A stretch of DNA of 64,000 nt from CAXBBB01 sp963841855. GTDB taxonomy: Bacteria; Bacteroidota; Rhodothermia; Rhodothermales; BA12. Of the stretch, positions 28,034 to 36,908 are shown in pieces (positions within the stretch are counted from its first letter, which is position 1; every line of letters begins with the position of its first letter). The stretch is taken from positions 992,001 through 1,056,000 of the forward strand of contig CAWJEJ010000001.1 in assembly GCA_963841855.1 (NCBI GenBank). The letters are read 5' to 3'. The notes under the pieces were generated by a model. That model ran no database searches. It saw nothing but the letters and a program-made list of their open reading frames with translations, and was not told the DNA's origin. A program made the translations under genes and the position numbers.

Positions 28034-28444
28034 CTACTCTCTATCGGCAGTGGCGAAGCGGAAGCCGCGCGGAGCCGGACGCCCCTCGTCGGGCGCGTCG
28101 TACATATTGAGGAAGAGGATGACGGGCGTTTTCAAGCCAGCGTAGGTCACCAAATAGCGGTCGAGCATCCCAAATCCGCCGATGCCGTTGGGCGTCTCGA
28201 AGCCGCAGCACGAGCCCTCGCGCTCGTACGTCACGCGCTGACCGTCCGGCCCGCGCAACCGGTCGAGATAGGCGCGTTCGTTGGCGGGGCCGCTCTGCTT
28301 CTCGGCGCCGCCCACTCGGATCGCATCGTCCGCAGAGTAGCCATACCCCAGCGCAGGCGTCACCGACGCGACCGGCTCGGACGAGCGGCACCCGGCCAGC
28401 AAGCACACCGACAGGACTAAGAGCGAACGGGCGATGGGCGTCAT
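28034..28444 (-). CDS. Small conserved lipoprotein (often mislabelled KDO-8-P aldolase)
   Basis: A 136-residue lipoprotein with lipobox LLAGC (Cys19). The mature part follows a pattern familiar from small Bacteroidota lipoproteins that databases often misname 2-dehydro-3-deoxyphosphooctonate aldolase: YGYSADDAIRVGG, RAYLDRLRGPDGQ, the double-Cys block REGSCCGFETPNG, GMLDRYLVTYAGL, and VILFLNMYDAPDEG. It has no aldolase motifs. The paired Cys may bind metal or form a disulfide. Function unknown. It sits between a DUF2164 gene and the SigZ-like gene on the same strand. Confidence 0.75.
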   Translation of the reverse strand: MTPIARSLLVLSVCLLAGCRSSEPVASVTPALGYGYSADDAIRVGGAEKQSGPANERAYLDRLRGPDGQRVTYEREGSCCGFETPNGIGGFGMLDRYLVTYAGLKTPVILFLNMYDAPDEGRPAPRGFRFATADRE

Positions 28445-28502
28445 AGCGGTGGGCAGAAGGTTCGCAGGTATAGACGCGTTGTCCGTTGCTCCGTTGCTCC
28501 AC

Positions 28503-28751
28503 TCACCGGCGCGAGCGGACGAATGGCGTCTCGAACAAGTCGACGGTCAACTCATCGGCCCGAACGTGCATCCGAGCCTGCGCATCGGCGACGCCCTTGT
28601 TGTACGCCAGCGGTGCGATCTCGGACAAGACGAAGCCGAGTAGCCCATCGGCGGCGACGCTCCCGACTTCCCAGTCGAGCTCGCCGAACAGGTAGGCTTG
28701 GAGTGCAGAGACAGCCCGAGCACGTTCGGGCGCGGTGATCTCGACCGTCAT
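28503..28751 (-). CDS. DUF2164 protein
   Basis: An 82-residue protein matching the DUF2164 pattern: RARAVSALQAYLFGELDWEVG, LLGFVLSEIAPLAYNKGVADAQ, and a short acidic tail. It is soluble and presumably cytoplasmic; the family has no assigned function. Its ATG overlaps the TGA of the upstream secreted-protein gene (TGATG), so the two are likely translationally coupled. Confidence 0.8.
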   Translation of the reverse strand: MTVEITAPERARAVSALQAYLFGELDWEVGSVAADGLLGFVLSEIAPLAYNKGVADAQARMHVRADELTVDLFETPFVRSRR

Positions 28752-29365
28752 CAGTACAACTGCCCCAGCGACAGCGACGCGCTCATTCCGACAGACGGTG
28801 CACCGGGCACCACCATCGCGTATCCCGACAGCGACAGCCCGAAGCCGCGGGACAGCGGCAGTTGCGCCGTGAGCACGACCGGGATTCCATAGCTCGTCTC
28901 GGTGACCGTTTCGTCGGCGTCGCCGCAGAGGAGGAAACAGGCGTCGTACGTGTCGACTGTTTCGTTCACGACGGCCAGCCCAGTAGCCCCGATCAGCCGC
29001 ACCTTCTCGCTGCCCGGCAGCGGCAGGGCGTAACCGACGGTGAACATCGACTCCGTCCGCGAGGACCGGGAAACGCGGTTCGTCAACTTGCCGTCGAGCG
29101 AGGATTCGGATCCGACAGAAGCACCTCGGCCGTGCGCAGCCAGCACGACCCGGCCTGCCCGGAGCGACAGTCCGGCAGCAAAACCCGCATTGTCGTCGGC
29201 CTCGAATAATTTGCCCTCGGCCGCATTCGCCACGGCACCGCCAACGTCGAGCCACAGCCCAATCCGCTCGTCGACGAAACGGGCGAGTGCGTCCCTGTCA
29301 GCGGCAGGCTGGGCGAGCGCGGTAGGCGCACCGATCAGGAGTAGAAGAGTAAGTAGCGTACGCAT
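28751..29365 (-). CDS. Secreted protein, paralogue of the gene at 29437-30057
   Basis: A 204-residue protein with signal peptide MRTLLTLLLLIGAPTALA. The mature part reads as an outer-membrane-type beta-strand protein. It has a WLDVGGAVAN start, TVGYALPLPGSEKVRLIGAT, the block YDACFLLCGDADET, SYGIPVVLTAQLPLSRGFG, and ends with SASLSLGQLY, whose final aromatic residue suits beta-barrel assembly. It aligns along its length with the next gene upstream. The start at 29365 was chosen to give a clean signal peptide. Function unknown; possibly a small outer-membrane barrel with a CxxxC disulfide loop. Confidence 0.65.
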   Translation of the reverse strand: MRTLLTLLLLIGAPTALAQPAADRDALARFVDERIGLWLDVGGAVANAAEGKLFEADDNAGFAAGLSLRAGRVVLAAHGRGASVGSESSLDGKLTNRVSRSSRTESMFTVGYALPLPGSEKVRLIGATGLAVVNETVDTYDACFLLCGDADETVTETSYGIPVVLTAQLPLSRGFGLSLSGYAMVVPGAPSVGMSASLSLGQLY

Positions 29366-29436
29366 GGCGGCGTGGTGGCAGGATCGGAGCACGGCGATGG
29401 CGCGCGCGTGCTCGGCAGTACGTATACCGGCGGCCT

Positions 29437-30057
29437 TCAGTACAGCCTGCCCAGGGAGAGCGTCGCACTCACACCTGCCGAGGGCGCTTTGGGAACGGCC
29501 AGCGCGTAGCCCGTCACCGACATTCCGATTGCCCGGAAAACCGGCACCTGGAGCGTTAGCGAGATCGGCACGCCCAAGCTCGTCGCTCCGCGCGTGTCGA
29601 CCGCGTCGCCGCAGAGGAGAAAACAGCCTTCGTAGATGCGCACCTGCTCGTGCACGACGGCTAGCCCGGTGGCGGCAACCAACTGCGACCGTCCTCCGCC
29701 TTTGCCTAGCGACAGAGGAAGTGCATAGCCGGCCGTATAGGTCATCTCAGCGCGGGCGTAGGTTTCGAGGTCCGAGGTTAGGAACCCAGACCGCGTGCTC
29801 GCGGACTCCGGCACCGCACCGCGCGCCTGAACAGAGAACACGACGTGGTCCAGTTGAAACGAGAGGCCGACGGCTCCACTCTCGACCTCGGAAGCGGCCA
29901 GCAGCCGTCCATCAGACGAAGAGAGCACGCCTAACCCAGCGTCGACCCAGAGAGCAAACCGGCGCTCCTGGGAAGGGTTGGGGGCGTCGGCAGGAGACTG
30001 AGCGTGCAGGCCGGGGACGGCGAAGAGACAGATCAGAAAAAAGAGACGGTACCGCAT
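29437..30057 (-). CDS. Secreted protein, tandem paralogue
   Basis: A 206-residue protein with signal peptide MRYRLFFLICLFAVPGLHA. It shares with the next gene ALWVDAGLGV, YTAGYALPLSLG, VAATGLAVVHEQV, YEGCFLLCGDAVDT, TSLGVPISLTLQVPVFRAIG and the end SATLSLGRLY. The open frame extends about 680 bases upstream but reads as low-complexity Arg/Ser/Pro sequence, so the start at 30057 is preferred. The gap to the downstream paralogue is 71 bases, so one operon is likely. Role unknown. Confidence 0.65.
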   Translation of the reverse strand: MRYRLFFLICLFAVPGLHAQSPADAPNPSQERRFALWVDAGLGVLSSSDGRLLAASEVESGAVGLSFQLDHVVFSVQARGAVPESASTRSGFLTSDLETYARAEMTYTAGYALPLSLGKGGGRSQLVAATGLAVVHEQVRIYEGCFLLCGDAVDTRGATSLGVPISLTLQVPVFRAIGMSVTGYALAVPKAPSAGVSATLSLGRLY

Positions 30058-30736
30058 GGCGGAGAGTGGTTGATTGGAGATGCTCTTCGAGCCGCGTGCA
30101 CCGAAATCGAGGTCACGCGGCTGGGAAAAAAGCAGAGCGCTTGACCGGGTCGCATGCGACGAGCGCGCTTGGCACAGCACGCGAGACAGCGACAGGTTCA
30201 CTCGCGGCCCCGGGAGCGCCGGACTGAACGCTTCTGTCCTGGCTGAGGGTGTCGGGGCCATACTCCCACGCCTCGCCGCTGAGGGTGAACCGGACAAACG
30301 CATCGTCAGCGGATCGCAGCAGAGCGACGACCTCGTCTGCGCTGAGCCGCGACGATGCGATGCTGCCTGGCGCGTCAGTTCGAGGACGAACGAGAAGTAG
30401 GAGCAGGTCACGAGTCGTGGCGTCCGGCTAGGCCAACGCGTGCGGGCGGCTATGCAGCGAACCGGTTCGTCTTCGCTCAACCGTCGCGCCAGGATCGCAT
30501 CGTCTTCGCAGACTGGTTCGTATTCTGGTCGACTGTTGGGATAGAACGGCTCTGATGGAGCCGCCAAGTAGCAGCCAGACGAGTGCGTTTGCGGATGTCG
30601 AGAAGGGAATCCTCTCGGCGGCGGATGTGAGAACTGGCCCCCCTGCGGCGAAAGCCGCGTGCCCGACTCTTCCATTCGACTTCGCCCGGCTCCGGCCCGG
30701 CCCGCTAACTGTCTGCCCGCGCGGACCTGCTGCATC
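30058..30736. other. Non-coding gap, no feature recognised
   Basis: About 680 bases between divergent genes. Open frames here have Arg/Ser-rich compositions typical of GC-rich non-coding DNA. No tRNA, repeat or terminator was seen. Promoters for the helicase and the secreted paralogues presumably lie here. Confidence 0.35.
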
Positions 30737-32455
30737 GTGACGTTTCAAGACTTCCACCTCCATCCCGCCGTTCTCGAATCCGTCGTCCACCAGGGCTACG
30801 AGAAGCCTTCGCCGATCCAAGAGGCGCTCATCCCCGTCCTGATGGACGGTCGTGACGCCATTGGGCAGGCCCGTACGGGAACCGGCAAAACCGCCGCGTT
30901 TGCCCTGCCGATGCTTCACCGCATGGCGCAAAACGACGATCGGGGCTTCATCCAAGCGCTCGTTCTGGCTCCGACGCGCGAACTCGCGACCCAAGTTTCG
31001 GCTGCTATCTACACCTACGGCAAGCAGATCGGCGTGCGCACGCTGCCCATCACGGGCGGGCAGCCCTATCCCAAGCAGATCAAGCGCTTGCGTCAGGGCG
31101 TCGATGTCGTCGTGGCGACGCCGGGCCGGTTGGTCGACCTGCTCAACCAGGGCGCCGTCGATCTGTCGCAGGCGCACACGGTCGTGCTCGACGAGGCCGA
31201 CGAGATGTTCTCGATGGGCTTCGCCGACGACCTGGATGCGATCTTCGAGCACCTTCCGGCCGAACGCCAGACCGCTCTGCTCTCGGCGACGATGGCGCCG
31301 GGCGTCAAGAAACTGGCGCAGAAGCGGCTCAACAACCCCGAAGTCATCTCCGTCACCGACGGCGACCGGACCGCTTCGGACGTGGCGCAGAAGGGCTACA
31401 TGGTCTACCACCGCGACAAACTCGCCGCCCTGGTGCGCCTGATCGAGACCGAAAACGTGACGAGCGCGCTGGCGTTCGTCAAGACGCGCGCCGGAGCGAC
31501 CGAAGTGGCCGGGTTGCTGTCCGACATGGGTTATGCCGCCGAGGAGATCTCGGGCGAGCTGAGCCAGTCGGCTAGGACTGCCGTCCTCAACCGTTTCAAG
31601 AAGCAGCAAGTCCGCATCCTCGTCGCCACCGACGTAGCGGCGCGCGGGCTGGACATCGACCACGTTTCGCACGTGTTCAACGTCGACCTGCCGTTCGATC
31701 CCGAAGCCTACGTCCACCGCGTCGGCCGGACGGGCCGCGCCGGACGCGACGGAACGGCGATGTCTCTGATCACGCCCAGCGACCGTGGACTGCTCAGCCG
31801 CATCGAGCGCGCCGCCGGTCGCAAGATCGAACTCGAAACGCTGCCCTCTATCGACGAGGTCGAGATGGCCCGCAACACGCGCTTCGCCGAAGAGATCGAC
31901 GCCGCCTTCACGGATGCAACGGACGCCGACCGCAAACTCGTCACCGAGATGATCACGGCCGGTGCCGATCCGATGGACGTGGCAACGGCCGCGCTGACGC
32001 TGGCTCGCAAGAGCCGCAATGCCGCTCCCCTGCTTCCCGTACAGGTGCCCGGAAAAGGCAAGAACAAGAGCCGCGGCAACGACCGCTTCGAGCGCAACGA
32101 CCGGAATGATCGCGGCAATCGCAACGACCGGTTCAACAAAAACGACCGCAATTCGAACCGCGGCAGCAAGACTTACGAAAAGGGCGGCCGCGACTTCGAC
32201 AAGGTCGATAGCCGTGCTCAAGACTCAGGCTTCGTCCGCCTGGTCGTCGACGCCGGGCGCGACATCGGTATCCGTCCGGGTCAGATCGTCGGTGCGATCG
32301 CCAACGAGGCCAACATTCCGGGACGTGCGCTTGGCAAGATCCAGATTCAGGACAACCGCACCTACGTCGATGTGCCCGAGAACATGGTCAGCAAGGTGAT
32401 CGACGCCGCGCCGTTCCAGTTCGGACGCAACGCCGTCCAGGTCGAGACGGCATAA
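30737..32455 (+). CDS. deaD: DEAD-box ATP-dependent RNA helicase with DbpA-type RNA-binding domain
   Basis: A 572-residue DeaD/CsdA-like RNA helicase, expected to remodel rRNA or mRNA structure, for example in the cold. The GTG start at 30737 gives the usual short lead before the Q motif (YEKPSPIQ). Visible motifs are I ARTGTGKT (45-52), Ia PTRELA, Ib TPGR, II DEAD, III SAT, V ARGLD and VI HRVGRTGRAGRDG. A low-complexity basic linker rich in Asn-Asp-Arg (about 435-500) leads to a DbpA-type RNA-binding fold (FVRLVVDAGRDIGIRPGQIV, IQIQDNRTYVDVPENM). Length is normal. A terminator follows at once. Confidence 0.93.
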   Translation: MTFQDFHLHPAVLESVVHQGYEKPSPIQEALIPVLMDGRDAIGQARTGTGKTAAFALPMLHRMAQNDDRGFIQALVLAPTRELATQVSAAIYTYGKQIGVRTLPITGGQPYPKQIKRLRQGVDVVVATPGRLVDLLNQGAVDLSQAHTVVLDEADEMFSMGFADDLDAIFEHLPAERQTALLSATMAPGVKKLAQKRLNNPEVISVTDGDRTASDVAQKGYMVYHRDKLAALVRLIETENVTSALAFVKTRAGATEVAGLLSDMGYAAEEISGELSQSARTAVLNRFKKQQVRILVATDVAARGLDIDHVSHVFNVDLPFDPEAYVHRVGRTGRAGRDGTAMSLITPSDRGLLSRIERAAGRKIELETLPSIDEVEMARNTRFAEEIDAAFTDATDADRKLVTEMITAGADPMDVATAALTLARKSRNAAPLLPVQVPGKGKNKSRGNDRFERNDRNDRGNRNDRFNKNDRNSNRGSKTYEKGGRDFDKVDSRAQDSGFVRLVVDAGRDIGIRPGQIVGAIANEANIPGRALGKIQIQDNRTYVDVPENMVSKVIDAAPFQFGRNAVQVETA

Positions 32456-32474
32456 CGCTGCTCGACTCGCGAAC

Positions 32475-32531
32475 CCTTGGGGGCGCGGGAGGTGACAGGG
32501 CTTCGGTTCTGCTCCTCCTCGCCCCTTTTTC
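32475..32531 (+). terminator. Intrinsic terminator after the helicase gene
   Basis: A long imperfect stem (GGGGGCGCGGGAGG pairing with CCTCCTCGCCCC) is followed by TTTTT. It ends one base before the ATG of the next gene at 32533, so its T-tract doubles as that gene's leader. Confidence 0.7.
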
Positions 32532-32532
32532 T

Positions 32533-33363
32533 ATGCGCCTGCTTTCGCATCGCCTGTTTCTACTCGCTGCGCTGATGGTGGGCGTGGTCGCCTGCTCCGG
32601 CTCGCAACCTGCGTCCGCTCCCACGCTCGTCGAAACCGAACCGCCCTCGACTGTCGTCGACGTGTGGAGTGGACTCGACGCGGCGTTCGCGCACCTGCTC
32701 GGTCAGGAGGGGCCGACGTGCCGGTTGGCATTCGGCACGACGTTCTTCGACTTCGGCGTGCGCGGTCTGGGATGCCTGGGGGCCAGTGTGACGGATCTGC
32801 CCAGCATCGTCGCCCAGTCGGGCGGGCGCGTATTCGCCTCGGGCCCGCACATCGCCACGACGATGGAGGTGCGCCTCGACTTGTCGAGCGACCGCGCGTT
32901 CGGCCGCTACGATCCTGCCTTCGTCGACTGGGTAGCCGAGAACGCCGTTTTGGGAGCCGGTAACGTCGTCGCCCGAGCGCTCGTGCGTCCGGCCTACGAG
33001 ATGCACGTCCAGCGACTAGCTCGCATCTACTGGCTGGCCTACGACGACTTGGGTGCCAGCGGCGCGTCCGACCCCGCGCTCCTCGCCTACGCCTCTTTCC
33101 TGGACGGAAGCCCGATCCCCGACGGCATGGGCAGCTACCAGGGCGACGGGTTCTCGGTCTCCGCCTTCATGGACCGCAGCGAAACCCTCCTGCCCGCCGT
33201 CGACCTGATGCTGCCCAACGACTGGACCGCCAAGTACGAAGCCAATACCGCCTATGGCTTCTGGCTCCGCCGCCAAGCCGACGGCACATCGGCGCGCTGG
33301 CACGATGCCCTGGACAAATTACTCACGACGTACGACGCCGACTGGCTCGCCACCCAGCAGTAA
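32533..33363 (+). CDS. Lipoprotein of unknown function
   Basis: A 276-residue predicted lipoprotein. The signal peptide contains lipobox VVAC (Cys21) followed by a Ser/Pro-rich tether. The mature part has no family I recognise. It contains two Cys (PTCRLAFG and LGCLGAS) that could pair, and helical stretches such as YEMHVQRLARIYWLAYDDLG and ANTAYGFWLRRQADG. Its start lies right behind the helicase terminator, so it may need its own promoter. Function not inferred. Confidence 0.65.
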   Translation: MRLLSHRLFLLAALMVGVVACSGSQPASAPTLVETEPPSTVVDVWSGLDAAFAHLLGQEGPTCRLAFGTTFFDFGVRGLGCLGASVTDLPSIVAQSGGRVFASGPHIATTMEVRLDLSSDRAFGRYDPAFVDWVAENAVLGAGNVVARALVRPAYEMHVQRLARIYWLAYDDLGASGASDPALLAYASFLDGSPIPDGMGSYQGDGFSVSAFMDRSETLLPAVDLMLPNDWTAKYEANTAYGFWLRRQADGTSARWHDALDKLLTTYDADWLATQQ

Positions 33364-33390
33364 ATAGACACCACGCCTAGAGCTGGCCGC

Positions 33391-33783
33391 CTATTTCTCC
33401 GAAATGCTGGGTTGCTGGCCATCTCTCCAACAGTCAGACCCTGGCGGTTGCAACAGAACGATGCCCGCATCCACGTTGCCAAGAGGCTTGATGACGATTT
33501 TGGGGTCGGGGTCGCTGTTCGGGCCGAACGGAGCGAAGATGCCGGGATCCATCTCGGCGTCGGCGCAGCGTTTCGACGGGAGGCGTTGATGTGGAATGGA
33601 GAACCCCAACACTTCTAGCGAGTCGTTCGGCACGAACCGGAGCACCGTCGTTCCTTCGAATAGCGTCGGCACGTCGACACCGATACGAGGACCGATGGGG
33701 TCAGGAGGCGCCTGAGCGGCCGCGGACGCGCCGAATACCGCGCACACAAGTACGAGCGGAAGCGTAACGGTGAGGCGGAGCAT
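33391..33783 (-). CDS. Secreted hypothetical protein
   Basis: A 130-residue protein with a signal peptide (MLRLTVTLPLVLVCAV..., cleavage near AAA-Q). The mature part shows two Cys (SKRCADAE and GSDCWRDG), likely a disulfide, and Pro/Asp-rich beta segments such as TTVLRFVPNDSLEVLGF. No family recognised. It is the last gene of a probable three-gene minus-strand operon behind a thioredoxin-like gene, 43 bases away. A disulfide-containing substrate of that enzyme is conceivable but unproven. Confidence 0.55.
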   Translation of the reverse strand: MLRLTVTLPLVLVCAVFGASAAAQAPPDPIGPRIGVDVPTLFEGTTVLRFVPNDSLEVLGFSIPHQRLPSKRCADAEMDPGIFAPFGPNSDPDPKIVIKPLGNVDAGIVLLQPPGSDCWRDGQQPSISEK

Positions 33784-33826
33784 AGAGGGCGAGGAAACGT
33801 AGCCGAACGGCGTGTGTGACGGGTGG

Positions 33827-34366
33827 CTACCGCCCCGACTCGCCGTCACCTTCCGCACCCAAATACGCCTCGAAATCCTGGGTCAGATACGCGTCGGTCG
33901 AGATGAAGCCGAGTACGTCGAGGAAGTCGGGCGCAGCTTTGAATCCGCCGAGCCTAGTGACGTAGCTGCCGTCCGAAGTCAGGAATACGGTTGTCGGAAA
34001 ACCGGTCGCGCCCAGCGCACTGGCCAGCATCTGCGACGAGAGTGTGTACTGCTTGAACGAGATCAAGTCTTCGGACTCCTCGCCGTTGACACGCACCATC
34101 TCGTAGTTGGCGGCGACGTGAGCCTGCACCTCCGCGCTGCCATAGACCTCCTTCTGCAGGCGCGCGCACCAGCCGCACCAGGGCGCGAACACGTCGACGA
34201 TCACCTTCTTTCCACTGGCTTCGGCGGCCGCCATCGCGGCCTCAACGGTCGGATGCCACGCTATGCCCTCCGCGGGCGAGGGGTCGACGCCACTGCCCTG
34301 CGCCTGAGCGGCAACCGGCGTCAGTAGGACGAAGAAAAACAGAGCGGCGAAGCGGCAGGCGAGCAT
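33827..34366 (-). CDS. Exported thioredoxin-fold protein
   Basis: A 179-residue periplasmic thioredoxin-like protein. The start at 34366 opens a signal peptide (MLACRFAALFFFVLLTPV... ending AQA). The active site CGWC lies in KVIVDVFAPWCGWCARLQKE, preceded by AMAAAEASGKK as in the thioredoxin_7/DUF255-related group. GFPTTVFL supplies the cis-Pro loop. It probably reduces or isomerises disulfides outside the cytoplasm. It begins 14 bases after the stop of the glycosyltransferase gene. Confidence 0.85.
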   Translation of the reverse strand: MLACRFAALFFFVLLTPVAAQAQGSGVDPSPAEGIAWHPTVEAAMAAAEASGKKVIVDVFAPWCGWCARLQKEVYGSAEVQAHVAANYEMVRVNGEESEDLISFKQYTLSSQMLASALGATGFPTTVFLTSDGSYVTRLGGFKAAPDFLDVLGFISTDAYLTQDFEAYLGAEGDGESGR

Positions 34367-34380
34367 AGGAATGCGATAGC

Positions 34381-35544
34381 TCAAAGAGACAGAAGAGACG
34401 TGTAGGCGGAGCACAAACGGTCGAAAGCCGCGCTGGGCGCGTAGGTTTCGAACACGGATGGGGCGTTGGCTGCTAAACGCGCGCGCAACGCGGCATCGCG
34501 TGCCAGCCTACTCAGCGCGTGGGCGATGGCAGCGGCGTCGCCGGGAGGCGTGAGCAGGCCCACCTGGTGCGGCGCCACGACGGCTCTCAGTTCCGGCAGA
34601 TCGCTCGCCACAACCGGTAGACCGGCTTGCAGGTATTCGAAGAGCTTGTTGGGGAGCGCGTAGCGGTAGCTCAGGCAGGCGTCGTCCAGCGTGACGACGC
34701 CGATGGTAGCTGACGCCGTCGTTTCCAGCAGTGCACCAGGCGGCACCGGATCGATGAGGAAGGCGCGGCCTGCTAGGCCCAACCGGTCGATCTGACGTTC
34801 CAAAGTCAATCGCAGGGGTCCGCTGCCCATGAGCACCAAAGCCAACTCGTCGACTCGTGCGACGGCGTCGACGAGCGTTGGTAGGCCGCGGTGCGGCAGG
34901 AGGGCGCCTTGGTAGAGCGCGATCGGAACGCCGTCTGCCAGACCGGTGCGGCGGCGCAGCACGTCGGAGTTGCCCAGTGGCGGCGGCGCGTCGGGGACGT
35001 TGTGCAGTATCGTCGGCTCCATAATGCCGTAGCTGGCGGCCATCCACCGGGCGATGGACGCGTTGACGGTAAACACCTGGTCGGCGCGGCGCGCGTAGTG
35101 CCCCTCGACTTGGCGCCACGTCCACGAGGCCCACGGCTTTCCAACGGTACCGAACGAATGCGGGTACAACTCGCGCGCGTCGTAGGCTAGCCTGCGCTGG
35201 CGGCTTCGCGCTGCTGCGGCCAGTGCCGGAAGGACGAACAGATCGCTGGCGTGGTAGACGCGCGCGTCGACGTGCCGGACGGCCTGCGCGACTGACCGGT
35301 GCAGGCGCCAGAAAAACAGAGGTCCCCGCCCCGGCGGAAGCGCGACCGAGCGCTCGGCGACTGCTGCTGGCATGGGTTCGAGCCGGACCGCATCGCGATC
35401 CCGACCCGCGTGCGATGCCACGACGCACACGCGCAGTCCCATCGACGCCCATACGCGCAACTGCCGGAGCGTTCGAGAATTGCGCCGCGGATCGCCCGTC
35501 ATGGCGAAGCACACGTCGCAGGTGATGTCAGACTGATTGGGCAC
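34381..35544 (-). CDS. Glycosyltransferase, GT4-like
   Basis: A 387-residue GT-B glycosyltransferase of the GT4/GT1 type. The N-terminal Rossmann segment is CDVCFAMTGDPRRNSRTLRQ, and the acceptor domain includes YHASDLFVLPALAAA and YDARELYPHS. The donor domain has ALYQGALLPHRGLPTLVDAV, LMGSGPLRL, then the nucleotide-sugar motif around LPNKLFEYLQAGLPVVASD. The GTG at 35544 is preferred because it supplies the first beta strand; an ATG at 35502 would remove it. It probably transfers a sugar to a surface glycan or lipid. It leads an operon with the thioredoxin-like gene. Confidence 0.85.
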   Translation of the reverse strand: MPNQSDITCDVCFAMTGDPRRNSRTLRQLRVWASMGLRVCVVASHAGRDRDAVRLEPMPAAVAERSVALPPGRGPLFFWRLHRSVAQAVRHVDARVYHASDLFVLPALAAAARSRQRRLAYDARELYPHSFGTVGKPWASWTWRQVEGHYARRADQVFTVNASIARWMAASYGIMEPTILHNVPDAPPPLGNSDVLRRRTGLADGVPIALYQGALLPHRGLPTLVDAVARVDELALVLMGSGPLRLTLERQIDRLGLAGRAFLIDPVPPGALLETTASATIGVVTLDDACLSYRYALPNKLFEYLQAGLPVVASDLPELRAVVAPHQVGLLTPPGDAAAIAHALSRLARDAALRARLAANAPSVFETYAPSAAFDRLCSAYTSLLSL

Positions 35545-35740
35545 GAATCGGAGCGAGAAACGGGGACAGTTTACGCGTTCGGCAGCCCCTCGGCAGTCCG
35601 AGAAGCCAACCCGCACGAAGAGCCGGTGAGCCGCCTGCGACCGCTCCGGCGCGCTCGTATCTTTGCCGGTCCGCACCTGCGCGCGCGCACCTACCAAGCG
35701 AGCCGCACACGAGCCCAGACATCGCCACTTACCACCGTTT

Positions 35741-36790
35741 ATGAACCCCGTCACGCTCGCTCGCGCGCTCGTCGAGATTCCCTCCCCTTCTGGCGACGAA
35801 GCGGCCGTCGTGCGGCACGTGGCGACGGTTCTGCGCAACCTTGATCTACGCGTCGAGCAGCAGCAGGTAGCGTCCAACCGGTTCAACCTAGTCGCCACGA
35901 CGACTTCGCCGCCGCGCGTCGTTTTCGCCTGCCACCTGGACACCGTTCCGGGCGAAGTCGAAGTCCGGGAGGACGATACGCACCTCTACGGCCGCGGAGC
36001 CGCCGACTCCAAAGGGGCCGCCGCCGTTCAGCTCGCCGCGGCGTCCAAACTGCTCGAATCGGGCGAAACGCGCATCGGCCTGCTGTTCACTGTCGATCAG
36101 GAAATGAGCGCTCTGGGCGCCCAGGAGGCCAACGGTCACCCCGTCGCTGAGCAGTGCGCGTTTCTGATCGGAGGCATGCCAACCGGAGGCAAGATAGCCG
36201 AAAGCACCAAAGGCTCACTGCGCGTGCGGCTGACCACGCGTGGCAGGGAATCGCACTCGGCTCATCCCGAAAACGGCGATTCGTCTATCGTGCGCCTGCT
36301 CGACGCGCTCGCCACCCTGCGCGGTGCCACGTGGCCGACGGACGAGCGGCTTGGCGAGACGACGCTCAACGTCGGCGTGATCTCGGGCGGGACGCGGCAC
36401 AACGTCATCCCCGGATCGGCCTGCGCCGACGTTCAGCTTCACCTGGTCTCGCCCGCTGCGCAGGTGGAAGAGCAGTTGCGCGCGCTCGTGGGCGCCGACG
36501 TAGCTGTCGAGGTGATAGCGGCGTCGGATCCTCTGGTGCTGTTCACGCCCGAAGGCTTCAAAACGACGACGGTGCGGTACGCGTCCGACCTGCCGTACCT
36601 CAACAAGTGGGGCACTCCCCTGCTGCTGGGGCCCGGCTCCATCCTCGTCGCCTATACCGACGACGAGCACATCGCCAAGGCCGACTTGGCCGCCTGCGTC
36701 GATCAGTACGTCCGCTTGACGCACCACCTGCTCGACCGCTACGACGACGAGCAAAAACCGGCCGAAGCGCAGCGCGAATCCGCGGCTTAG
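35741..36790 (+). CDS. M20-family peptidase/deacylase with altered metal-site residues
   Basis: A 349-residue protein of the M20 family (ArgE/DapE/CPG2-like di-zinc amidohydrolases). It keeps the first ligand motif HLDTVPG (His65, Asp67) and GRGAADSKG (Asp89). The dimerisation-lid segment STKGSLRVRLTTRGRESHSAHP is also present. Three usual residues look replaced: the general-base Glu of the DEE/EE motif is Gln120 (VDQEMSALGA), the Glu of the GEPT-like motif is Met146 (GGMPTGG), and the C-terminal AH is AY (Tyr305 in GPGSILVAYTDDEH). The mapping is from memory of the family, so it is moderately sure. It may be a weak or repurposed enzyme. The start at 35741 follows an A/C-rich leader; it is divergent from the glycosyltransferase operon. 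Confidence 0.8.
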   Translation: MNPVTLARALVEIPSPSGDEAAVVRHVATVLRNLDLRVEQQQVASNRFNLVATTTSPPRVVFACHLDTVPGEVEVREDDTHLYGRGAADSKGAAAVQLAAASKLLESGETRIGLLFTVDQEMSALGAQEANGHPVAEQCAFLIGGMPTGGKIAESTKGSLRVRLTTRGRESHSAHPENGDSSIVRLLDALATLRGATWPTDERLGETTLNVGVISGGTRHNVIPGSACADVQLHLVSPAAQVEEQLRALVGADVAVEVIAASDPLVLFTPEGFKTTTVRYASDLPYLNKWGTPLLLGPGSILVAYTDDEHIAKADLAACVDQYVRLTHHLLDRYDDEQKPAEAQRESAA

Positions 36791-36908
36791 ACCTGCGCTC
36801 ACGGCCGGTCTGAATGGGCATGGGTGGCGGACGCGGTCCCCAGTGCAGTTCGGACAGTGAGACATGGAGGACCCGTGGCGCGAGCGGCGCAGAACGTCGC
36901 CCTGTTCG

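Noticed and set aside
28034..28444. KDO-8-phosphate aldolase
   Set aside because: Homologues often carry that name, but this 136-residue lipoprotein has no TIM-barrel or catalytic motif of the enzyme.
30058..30735. N-terminal extension of the secreted paralogue at 29437
   Set aside because: The sequence is low-complexity Arg/Ser/Pro. The start at 30057 gives a clean signal peptide and matches the paralogue.
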